Assembly (NCBI RefSeq): GCF_037975245.1
Contig: NC_092563.1
Coordinates: forward strand, 10,126,001 to 10,190,000
DNA: 64,000 nucleotides
From: Apostichopus japonicus
Taxonomy: Eukaryota > Echinodermata > Holothuroidea > Aspidochirotida > Stichopodidae
Direction of reading: 5' to 3'
The notes below the pieces were generated by a model. It worked only from the letters and a program-made list of their open reading frames with translations. It was not told the origin of the DNA and ran no database searches. Shown piece after piece: positions 38,701-47,869 of this stretch. The translations under genes and the position numbers were made by a program. The first letter of the stretch is position 1, and every line of letters begins with the position of its first letter.

Positions 38701-41700
38701 AGAATGTGAAAGTTTGTTCTGCCCACTTCACAGAAGATGATTCTCGGGCCCAATTGAAATTTGCGTGTGGCAAGGTCACTAAAGTAATAAAAGTTTGAAA
38801 GATTGATGCTCTCATGACGCATTATTTATATATATCCCGATAAATGCAACAGTATAAGTGTTGGAACTGGAAGACATGTCAGACGTGAACAACCTAATGA
38901 CTATGTGAGGAGAGAATCCACGTGCAAATTTCAATTGGGGCATGGACGTCGCTTAGGCAGAGTTTTTTGGGGCAGAGATGTGTTCATACCCTCCAAACCA
39001 CTTTAAATGTAATACGAATAGGAAATGTGTGTATGCTCGAGCGAAACAAAACATCGTGTAAGTATTACTTACGGTAGCGCACACTGTCACTTATGTTTGC
39101 ACAGTGTGAAAGTACCGTTTGCGGACCTACGTGAAGTTGGGCTAGAATACGATTCCTCCTGAAGCCCAAACCACGAGGCATGCATGTGAATAAACGCAAT
39201 AGGCATTGCATGTAGTGAGAAAATTGTTCGAGCTAGACTAACAACTCGATTGAGTTCAAATGCGGTTGTATTTCAAGCTCAATGAAACCTTTCTGTTGGA
39301 TTTAATGACGCACGGAACAAGGAACGTTTATGTCTTACAGTAGGCCTAGTGCATACAAGCGAATCTACTTTGTTTAGAACTTTGGATTTTCTTTCGGATG
39401 TTATACTAATCGACGTTTGAGACTATCATCACTATTGTTATTGTGCCAGTTTGACTGGTAAGTGAGCACATTCATACATCACTCTGTATAAAACCCGCCA
39501 AAAACGTGATCTTGAGATTAACGTTACTTTGGGTCAGCTTGCGAGTTACCTCTTCAGATATTGGGAAATCGTTGCGAAATCGCCGCAAATTTCGTAAAAA
39601 AAAAAACACGTGGTGAAGAAATCAAGAAACACTATGATATTCATTATCTATTTATGTCTTGAACATTACGACGGAAAATAACAGTTATGCCGACACAAAA
39701 TGCACGCACAGCTCAGTACTGAACAGTTCACAACAGAAAAGATCATCACAGTGACGTCATTCACTGACCTGAGGGCTGTTCAAGGTCGTTGCAGTGTTTG
39801 CAAATTCCTAAATTACGGAGGCGAAAAAACGATGTTTTAATTCCCTTTTTTATAACTTTCCGGTGTGCTATTTGGAAAATTAAAAAAATATGTTGCTTGG
39901 TAACATATAAACTACATTATATATGAAAATGTGAGATTTTTTTTCTGTCACTATCGTTCTACTTTAAGATAAGACACTGATGCCGAGTTAAGTTTACAGT
40001 AGTTAGAGGAGAAGAGGGGAAGGATTGAGTTTGTATTAGTTAGAGGAGAAGGATTAAGTTTGAAATGGTTGGGCAAGAGATCATAATTATTTTCTTAGAC
40101 TGACTTCACCAGTAATAGAGTAGAGGACCAGTATTAAATTAATTAGAAGTTAAATGGACACTTAATTGAAGCTATTTACCCATGGAGTTTTTATAGAAGT
40201 TTAGTGAATACCTGGAGCTTGTTCTACAAATGGATATTCTATTTTAGTAAAAACCTGGAACTGTTTTACAAGGAAATTTCATATTTAATAACAGTTTATC
40301 ACCCGGAGCTGTACCAATGGAGGCAGAACTTTATTTCATCCTGTACTAATATCTGGCAACGATATAATTTTCTGTTGTGATGGAACTGAACTATAAATTC
40401 CCATTTTAATTCAATGTTTGGATCCGGAAGTGAACCCCTGCGATGATCCAACCCGAGTGATGAACAGTTTCTCCTAGAGACGCCCCAAGCTGAGACGCCC
40501 CAAGAGGTTATTTCCCCGAATCGCGAGCTGTCCAGAGAACCACCCAATCCAGAGACGTCCCCAACTAAGTGAACCGTCCTAGAAGTTTCCCAAGGAGACA
40601 ATTTCGTTCTCAAATTGTATTCGGTCGACCAGCGCCGCGATTTTGTTATTATTTTCGTTGAGACTGATAAGTATTATTTTTCCATTAAGCTCAGTGGAGT
40701 CGTTATGAGAAGTAAGAGTTCCGAGATACGTAAGTTACACCCATTTATATAATTTCACATATAACCTTACGTAACCCCATTGATATTAATACAACGTTCA
40801 TGTGCATCGTAAACACACCACTTTACCTTTATTTGTTTGTTTTTGTGTGAGCATTCCGCCTTTTTAAGTTGTCCCCACGATCTCAGAGTAAATCGGCCCT
40901 ACCCTGATTTGGAGGTGTCACTTGTAATCTTCCCAAACCTAAAAATATATTTAAGCCTCGTCACTGCGTTTTTGACCGGCTACACAAACTACCGAACGAC
41001 TGATCCGCTCTCAAGCCCAGTCCCCTTGCATCGGGACTGTGATTGTGTGATCATCGTCGAGTGTGCATCACCATTCCCCTCGAAAGGGCACAGATACTAC
41101 ACATGATCTTAGCAAAAAGGCCGAGAAGCAATCCATCTAAAACCAGATGGACAGCCTGAGAGTACCTCAGACTAAAGCCATCATCAGCAAAGTTCAGTGA
41201 ACAATTTAAGAAAATGAAATTGACTGTGAAATCTGATTGACCAATTGGTCAAGAGAACATGTAAAGCGGAACATGGCGAAATCGTATTGGTCTAGCTCTT
41301 GTGACAATCACCGCTTTTAATAATCATCACGAATCGGGGAATCTGAATTAACATAACTGTCCATGACTGTCAATAACTGCCAGGCATTAATTTTGTTTGC
41401 AATAGGCTAGGAAATGAAATTGTACGCTGAAATTACAGCAAGAAAGTTGGATTATACCCCGATATGAATTGATAAACTTTCCTGGATATTAAGAAATCAT
41501 GTTCAACACACCGTGCCCCTATTGTTGGTACTAAGGATAAAGAATATTCGGAAACTCCTTCCAAGTGTGACGGTCAAGCTGAAGCGATAAAGCTTGGTAG
41601 CGATGGGAGTGTATCGTACGCAGAGGTGTGTCATACCGTTTTGATGCTAGATAATTGATTCCGAGTAAAGGTGAAGTCGACCTGTGCTCATGCACATCCC

Positions 41701-44700
41701 CCCCACCCCCCGTGTAAAAGGTGTGTGAATTTTGCTTAATTATGTAATTGCTAGAACTGAAATGAAAACCAGCAAAGCATTGGAGATATTTTGAAGAGTA
41801 TTTGCCTTTATCTATATATTAGAAGCGAACATTATTAATTTTCATTGTCTGGGTAAACTTGGTAGTTTCACTGTTAAAATTAACCATGTCATCGGCATCA
41901 TCTCACATTTTGAAGAAATGATTTTGATTTTGAGATGCATATGCAAGTTTAAGCTAAGAGTATTTAAACTATTAGTAGAGTATAATAAACTTACATGTAA
42001 TTAACAGGAAACCTTTTCTCACACCTCACGAAAGTCTGGAGTAATTTTTAAACCAACGTGATGTCCCTCCTCGTGTTTATAACTTGACATTAAGAAACTT
42101 AAAACCAATTTTTGAAAGAAATTGTTGAGCGCAGATTTTCACAAACTACCAACAGTTATTAAATTTCCACAATTATCCGGTAAGGTTATCAAACTAAGGT
42201 GAACACTGTTGCAAGTGACCAGTTTAATTCGACATATATCAGTTTAAACCGGTATATGTTAATATGAATCGGTATCTGTCGATTTAAATTGGTATATGTG
42301 GATTCCCCGTGATATGGTAAAGATAGCCCGGCAGCGATTTTTTCCCCCAAACAGGTTTGCAATTATGGAATTTTCAGCCAATCAGATTGCTCGTGTCGTC
42401 AGCATCAGTAATGACCATCGTTTGGAAGTTGGAAGACATACACTTAATAAGAAGAATGATAAGGTCCACGGGTCTTAAACTGTAAAAACATGAATGAGCT
42501 TATTGACGTCACTGAAACATGCACGGTGCTTAAGCCGAACAGATTAATATTAGTTGTTGATTGACCTGTGAGTTACGAGGTTTCCTTCCAAATGCCCTAA
42601 ATTTACTTCCAACGCTTGGAACACATGTTGACCTTACTTATGATACATACGCTACAATGGGTTCGTGTTTACTTTATCCAAGATTCGTAAGCGTTGGCTT
42701 TAAGTGAAAAAAATTACACAAGGCTTCGGACTTCGGCAGAGTCAAGAAGCAACGGCTGAACACCCACCCCTGAAGATATTACATTGGTAAACTATACGTT
42801 GCTTGAGGCTGACTTGGCATTTGGCCTATTCTAGTGTCATTGATATTACATTGTTTGAAAACCGAAACTGACTTGGCATTTGGCCCTTTCTAGCAAGTAG
42901 CTCAATACATTGGTCATATAGGCTACTATGGCTGTGAATTGTTGTTATAGACTTGGCATTTGGCATTTCTTATCAGTAAACCGTATAAACCAAGTTTAGC
43001 TGACAATTTGAACCGGCATGACATTGGCGTATCACGTCAACTAACTAGTGTAACTAAACTATACGCGAAGGTTTCTGTGTATACTCACACATTGAGTTAT
43101 AGCATATGCACAATACCGGAGGGAATGTTTACTTTCACAGTCTGCGTGACATTCCAGATGTTTCATTGTTACACGATGAAAGTCGTCTGCGTTCTTTCCT
43201 TTGCAGTATAAGTAACTTGAGTACTGTCTGTAAAATAATTAAATTTACCACTTTAGAACTTGCATAATAGGCATAATATTTCTTATTTTGCCAATAACAT
43301 GTTTATTTTCATGTGCTCCAACACCATCATAACAAATTTTGACAAACTACTATGAAAGTAATGAGATTTCACCAGTAGGCAGAGAAGTGAATGAAAATTG
43401 TTACATGAATGTAATACAGTGTAGCACTTGAAGCATAACGTACTTCAACAGGCCATCCGTGTGGCGAACATTCAAAGTAACATTCGGGACCTCGCACAAT
43501 GGGGACCTCGCATGCTAGTTGCATGGACGTACCTCCATGGTATTACCCTGTCGAGATATTCTCATGCTATCACTGCGGTCCGTCACAGTCGGACAACTAT
43601 ACGTTGACGAACTACAAATATTGAGTTCCCACTTACACTGCCATCTGGTATGCATGGTCACCCCTCGGACATAGAGAGACCACCTCACGGTCCCACCCTC
43701 AACCAAAGGGAAACCTAACACCTATGGAACACCTTCTTTCATTCTCGTAGACAACCGTCAAGCATAGCTTCATATTCGGAGGTGGATTAGGGACCAGTTC
43801 GTATGTCCTCGCAGATTAGGGGTTCACCCAAGATGACCACTATCTTAGCTCTTGGCACACGGAAAAAATATCAAAATTAGTAATCACATTTCAACATGCA
43901 ATGATCACGGAGACCACTATATAAATTGATATGAAATCATCTTTATCACTAACTACTCGATACATTGATTTTATTCGCAACAACAAATACAAGAACGAAG
44001 AACATACAACACTTACCTACTGACTGGTTCTCGTAAAATGACCACTATTTTAGCATTTGGTTGAAATTCGTGAAGGAGATCTGCCATTACGAATGGTGGT
44101 TCAGTTGCCTCCGGGTATAAGGTCATCCAATTCTCTCCTATGTCCCAACCAGTTGTAACGGAGCCATCGCCTGTGACAATACAAACAGCGTCATTTTAAC
44201 CACTAGAAAAATCATCCTCTAATATCACAAAATCCTCAAGATCTAACCATTATACCTGTTACAAATGGCAACATTTTTATTTTCCAAGGTGAATGAAGTT
44301 TCAAACTGAATTACGGGCTCTCTGAAGTTCACGAATATTCACACATCTCTCTTTTCTTTGGTGGTGGTGGCAGGGGAGGGGGATGGGGGTCTCCTATATA
44401 TTGTCCAGATATACAACGACTGAACCATTTCACTCGCTAAATTCTTATTGAGATTGGTCGATGAAAGAAACTTTAGCTATACAATTGAATATGGACTTCT
44501 TTGGACTTAAAAGTTCTCAAGGCCACGCTTAACCACCCACATAGTAGTGTTTGGTACACTATGATAATGAAAAGGCTCCAACTCGAGTCTGGACTGTAGT
44601 TAATAAAATGTCATATAGGGTGATTGTTTTACTCACCGAGGACTTTGTCTCTATTTTGCTGTATGCTGTTTACACCAAACGTGCTAAACCAATTCAGGTA

Positions 44701-47700
44701 CCATTCAAATGGTGCGTCATTCCCAGCACCCGTCATTTTCCGAATCTTTACCACTGAAAATAAAACTTCATATTTCACCAAACAATTGATATACACATAC
44801 TTCTATTGACTTCAAATGCCATTGGACCTGCAGAAAAATGATGTAGATCTGAAACCTACTAAGGTGGATCTCGAAAACAATCATGATGTGCTTTCGACTC
44901 TTGGGTGGTATTGTGCCGACATCCATTGCATGCATGTAGTGTGGTGTTTATCTTTATAGCGTATGCTAACCTATACAAGTTAAGCTATCGAAGTTTGTTA
45001 TATTTTCTTAAAATGTTCCAAGAATGATAGCAGTCAAAAGCAGAATGGCAAGCTGACATTGAGCGTAGCACCTCTTAAGTCCCCGATTCCGAACCTTCAC
45101 ACGCTATCACCTATTCATGCTTTTCAGACATCGACACATGTTTCTGGTTTGAAAAGAGTAAGCAAATATTAATAAGCTATCGATTTTCGACATACCTTCT
45201 CTGCCGTGTATTGGCAGGCCTGTCCATCCTAATCTCCGTTTAGACCACCAGTGGGGTTCCTTTGGTGTTCCCTGGATTTGAGGATGCTGCACAAGTTTTG
45301 ACCATAAATCTGTAGTACCACATTTTGGCATTCCAATTAGATAGAAGTAAGGTATACATCGTAACCTTGACTTTTCGTACCAACACGGATTCTTATAACG
45401 TTCATCAAACCTTTTTGGAAACTTTCGAAATAGCTGAAATAAAACAAACATTTAACATATTTTGCGATTTCACACCCATCATCTATCATCGCTCCTACTC
45501 TGCAGGTATTATCAAGATTGACAAATTCATGGCGTCCACGGTCGGTGCTATCATTCTCTTACAGCTCATCATAGCGCAAATGAGTTTACCATAGTACATA
45601 TTAGTTTACCATAGTACATATCAGCTCACCATAGTACATATCATCTTACCATAGTACATATCAGCTCAAAATAGTACAAATCAGCACACCATAGTACAAA
45701 TCAGCTTACCATAGTCCATATCAGCTCACCATATTACATATCAGCTTACCATGTTACATATCAGCTCACAATAGTAAAAATCAGCTCACAATAGTACATA
45801 TCAGCTTACCTTAGAACATATCAGCTTACCATATACATATCAGCTTACCTTAGTCCATATCAGCTCACCATATTACAGTTCAGATTACCATATTACATAT
45901 CAGCTCAGCATAATACATATCAGCTTACCATAGTACATATCAGCTTACCATAGTACATACCAGCTCAAAATATTACATATCAGCTCACCATAGTACATAA
46001 CAGCATACCATAGTACATATCAGCTTACCATAGTACATACCAGCTCAACATATTACATATCAGCTCACCATAGTACATATCAGCTTACCATAGTACATAC
46101 CAGCTCTATATTACATATCAGCTCACCCTATTACATATCAGCTCATAATATCACATATCAGCTCACCATAATACAAATCAGCTCACCATAGTACATATCA
46201 CCTTACCATAGTACATATCAGCTCACCATAGTACATAACAGCTCACCACAGTACATATCAACTTAATATAGCACATAACAGCTCACCATAGTACATATCA
46301 GCTCACCATAGTTCATATCAGCTTACCATAGTACATATCAGCTTACCATAGTACATATCAGCTCACCATAGTACATATCAGCTCACCATAGTACAAATCA
46401 GCTCACCATAGTACATATCAGCTTACCATAGTACATATCAGCTCATCATAGTACATATCAGCTCATCATAGTACATATCAGCTCACCATAGTACATATCA
46501 GCTTACCATAGTACATCTAAGCTTACCATAGTACACACATTTACCTTTCTGCGCGTAGTGTACTATCATTCTCTTCATCCGAACATTTAAGGGAGAAAAG
46601 CGCAACTATCATCGCCTAACCTACTTGAAAGAAATGTTTAGGATTCACTATAAAATTCCGTTCATTATTGCCTCCCCCCCCCCCCTCCCACCCGCTCCCC
46701 ATAACAGCCAAACAGCTAACATTAATTTGACTTTTTCTGAGTAAGAGAGAATTGAAGAAACCTTTAAGTCGTCCTTCATACACTTGTCTGAACACCAAAA
46801 ACATAATAATGATGATAAAAATAAAACTACATAGTCACAAGAGTAATTGGGCTTTCAATGCGGCTATTCAATACTTTGTTTCTTTTCTTTATTCAACGCC
46901 ACATCGACAGATGCCTTCGATGAAGTGATAATGCTAATATCCCAGCTCCGTCGACAGTCGGAGGAAAAACATTCAGTCGGGAGATTAATCATAGCTCAGA
47001 AGTATTTATCAGCATAAAACTTTGCGTTTACACCTAACTATAGTCCTAATTAATACTCTAAGCAGACCTCAGAAATGCAACATTTGATCTCTAAACTTTC
47101 ACCGCACTCCATACAATTTTGGACCCTCCTACAGCCCGTCTCATGGCGGATCTTGTCCTTAACTCAGTCGGGTAAAATTGCAACTTGCGCCGCCCATCCC
47201 CCCCCCCCTTCCCCTCTCCGCCGGTTGGTTATGAAGAGGTCGCGTAATGTGATATGTACTAAAGTAGGTTGTTCAGCCGCTGTGACTGATATCGAAACCC
47301 CCAACAGTGTGTGTTATATTCTATACCACCACCAACTAATCATATGCCCAAGTTAATCCTCCTAAAGGCCGCATCCTGATCAAAATCAGAAAGGTTATCC
47401 TTGCCATAAACGATCCAATTGTAATTAATATGCTGTTGCTCTTTATGTTTTACGCAGACGTATGAGTTACTATTCCAATCGTTATGTTATAACGAAATGG
47501 TTTTCCTATAAAATATACCTCTGGATCGAGTTTCCGAATATCATATGTGTGTGGATCGAGTACATCCATGCTAACGTTTCCTATTATTTCCTTTGAGCCT
47601 GCATTATTATTTCTGTCCGAGAGCAATGTTGTAATGTTTGGTGGGAATTCACCAACATTGATGACCTCAGTTCTGTTGTCACGCTGTCTATATGGAGACG

Positions 47701-47869
47701 TTCCATAATCTTCTTCATAATATGATAATTCTTTATAAAGTTCAAAGTTTTCTCCATAGCCGTTTCTTGAGCCTCTACTCTCCTTCGGTGATCTTCGCGA
47801 CATTAACTGCATTGAATAAACAATAATGAACGCCAGCGAGCCCAGAAGAATGCCTTTCAATGTTTTGTC
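32543..47869 (-). CDS. Carbohydrate sulfotransferase, CHST15 (GalNAc4S-6ST)-like, spliced gene
   Basis: Gene-level entry. Minus-strand exons in order: 47869-47471 (membrane anchor and stem), 45433-45196 (PAPS 5'-phosphosulfate loop), 44753-44637, 44170-44017 (3'-phosphate motif start), an unfound exon, 32993-32849, and 32730-32543 (C-terminus and stop). All joins checked keep the reading frame. The family moves sulfate from PAPS to the 6-OH of GalNAc-4-sulfate in chondroitin/dermatan chains in the Golgi lumen; acceptor specificity here is inferred only from similarity. The initiating exon upstream of 47869 was not found. Intron sequence holds the minisatellite, element A (probably within intron 1), a Kolobok-like element, a gypsy remnant and the half-site-rich repeat. 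Confidence 0.8.
32849..32993 (-). CDS. Sulfotransferase penultimate exon
   Basis: 145 bp from an acceptor (tcttattttacag) to a gtaagt donor, entering in phase 0 and leaving in phase 1. It encodes GMYYYFLRDWIEAYGREKIHVMM and then YKMLSEFLNL. This matches the Y-x2-L/F-L-x-DWL...F-x-LR-x-ED segment and the K-x2-F-x-FLNL helix shared by Golgi sulfotransferases. The usual RLED is replaced by MLSEW. Confidence 0.82.
34122..34155 (+). promoter_or_regulatory. AGGTCA array DR4-DR5-DR1, copy 1
   Basis: AGGTCA at 34122, 34132 and 34143 with GGGTCA at 34150: spacers of 4, 5 and 1 bases. This geometry fits nuclear-receptor direct repeats (DR4, DR5, DR1). Binding is not shown. Confidence 0.55.
34520..34553 (+). 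promoter_or_regulatory. AGGTCA array DR4-DR5-DR1, copy 2
   Basis: AGGTCA at 34520, 34530 and 34541, and GGGTCA at 34548, with the same 4-5-1 spacers (ccag, aattg, a). Confidence 0.55.
35475..35508 (+). promoter_or_regulatory. AGGTCA array DR4-DR5-DR1, copy 3
   Basis: AGGTCA at 35475, 35485 and 35496, and GGGTCA at 35503, identical spacers to the other two arrays. Confidence 0.55.
35975..36858 (+). pseudogene. Ty3/gypsy pol C-terminal fragment
   Basis: The open frame runs from about 35975 (upstream of the first ATG at 36088) to TAA at 36858. It encodes the end of an integrase: a DRVLVRN strand, KHKLADRWGQEVYKV and NPDIPVYVV (GPY/F-like module), then R-x-LQRNLLLP. A proline-rich tail follows with PPIPAPRSPK and SARLAARRK. 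Element A has the same motif order (NPDITVFEV, HRNLLL), so the two are related. Nothing 5' of the integrase C-terminus remains; the left edge abuts the half-site-rich repeat. The tail frame is intact, but no LTR pair was found. Confidence 0.75.
36859..38044. other. Probable 3' part of the gypsy fragment, otherwise non-coding
   Basis: T-rich sequence with imperfect repeats of tttttattcatttgatcatt (37480-37570). A purine tract, gtaggaggggggaaag, near 37957 could be a polypurine tract. No LTR boundary could be proven. Confidence 0.35.
38062..38162 (+). repeat. 21-bp tandem repeat, about five copies
   Basis: Unit ttcttattattatgggatgna, alternating gaa/gta variants. It produces repetitive ORFs on both strands (LLLWDEF and HNNKNTS) that are not genes. 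Confidence 0.9.
38194..39963 (+). mobile_element. Kolobok-like DNA transposon with TTAA target duplication
   Basis: Flanked by TTAA at 38190-38193 and 39964-39967. Terminal inverted repeats agatgaacgatagtga and the complement of agtagaacgatagtga match at 14 of 16 positions. An inner ORF resembles a THAP domain. TTAA duplication plus THAP is characteristic of Kolobok elements; piggyBac shares TTAA but lacks THAP and usually starts with CCC. No transposase core was seen in the 1770 bp, so the copy is non-autonomous or internally deleted. Confidence 0.68.
38559..38798 (+). pseudogene. THAP-domain fragment
   Basis: 80 codons. KFFNFPSGKSSEIYRKLWIRFVRR and then VKVCSAHFTEDD match the THAP pattern: a Pro, a conserved Trp, then C-x2-H-F. 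The first zinc-ligand pair is incomplete. The same frame extends upstream to NCVVGG, where a second Cys would be expected, so the finger is probably damaged. THAP domains bind DNA; here it would have recognised the ends of its own element. A minus-strand shadow covers the same bases. Confidence 0.5.
39968..41088. other. Non-coding stretch, nothing firmly recognised
   Basis: Repeats of agttagaggagaag at 40002-40055 and of gagacgcc/gagacgtcc at 40470-40560. Minus ORF 40299-40613 has no recognisable domain. Confidence 0.35.
40930..41132 (-). ncRNA. U2 snRNA-like 5' end, pseudogene or divergent variant
   Basis: Minus-strand bases from 41132 to about 41089 match the conserved U2 5' end: gcttctcggcc, the branch-site-binding region gtgtagtatctg and gctaagatca, with about three differences in 44. 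After that the sequence departs from U2. It still has hairpins: ccct-ttcg-aggg just after the match, and cagtccc/gggactg near 41010-41040. A weak Sm-like AUUUUUAG occurs around 40940. A truncated U2 pseudogene is most likely. Confidence 0.5.
41133..43830. other. Intron sequence, short degenerate repeats only
   Basis: A run of loosely repeated nncggtatatgt words at 42225-42300, and gacttggcatttgg three times at 42809-42970. No exon was recognised, although a missing sulfotransferase exon could lie here. Confidence 0.4.
43830..43862 (-). pseudogene. Echo of the sulfotransferase AKIVVI motif
   Basis: The minus strand reads RAKIVVILGEP at 43862-43830. It resembles NAKIVVILREP at the end of the exon 44170-44017, only about 180 bp upstream in the gene. 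The similarity is short and fades on both sides, and no splice sites frame it. It is probably a decayed local duplication; chance similarity is not excluded. Confidence 0.35.
44017..44170 (-). CDS. Sulfotransferase exon with the 3'-phosphate-binding motif
   Basis: 154 bp, acceptor tattgtcacag, donor gtaagt at 44016-44011. It encodes DGSVTTGWDIGENW, then PPFVMADLLHEFQPNAK and VVILREPVSR. The last block is the 3'-phosphate-binding region of PAPS-dependent sulfotransferases (R-D/E-P-x-x-R); the catalytic-loop Ser that follows should come from the next exon. It leaves in phase 2, which does not fit the phase 0 start of the exon at 32993, so an exon between them is missing. Confidence 0.85.
44637..44753 (-). 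CDS. Sulfotransferase exon (linker helix)
   Basis: 117 bp, acceptor gaagttttattttcag, donor gtgagt. Phase 1 in and phase 1 out. It encodes KIRKMTGAGNDAPFEWYLNWF and then GVNSIQQNRDKVL. In CHST15-type enzymes this stretch joins the PAPS loop to the central core. Both joins restore whole codons (GTG at the start, GGC at the end). Confidence 0.82.
45196..45433 (-). CDS. Sulfotransferase exon with the 5'-phosphosulfate-binding loop
   Basis: 238 bp, acceptor gttttatttcag before 45433, donor gtatgt at 45195-45190. Phase 0 in, phase 1 out. It encodes NPCWYE, RLRCIPYFYLIGMPKCGTTD (the PAPS 5'-phosphosulfate loop with the Lys that contacts sulfate) and KEPHWWSKRRLGW. The KEPHWW block is characteristic of the CHST15 group and not of HS or C4 sulfotransferases. 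This is the most diagnostic exon of the gene. Confidence 0.92.
45565..46537. repeat. 20-bp minisatellite, about 48 copies
   Basis: Unit cagctyaccatagtacatat with mostly single-base variants and occasional indels. It lies in the intron just upstream (in the gene's sense) of the PAPS-loop exon. Read on the gene's sense strand, each regular unit contains ATG|GTRAGC, a 5' splice-site-like motif. Confidence 0.95.

Noticed and set aside
38194-39963. piggyBac element
   Set aside because: The TTAA duplication fits, but the ends begin AG instead of CCC and the ORF is THAP-like.
45565-46537. CRISPR-like regular array
   Set aside because: The units are contiguous 20-bp repeats with no unique spacers; it is a minisatellite in an animal intron.
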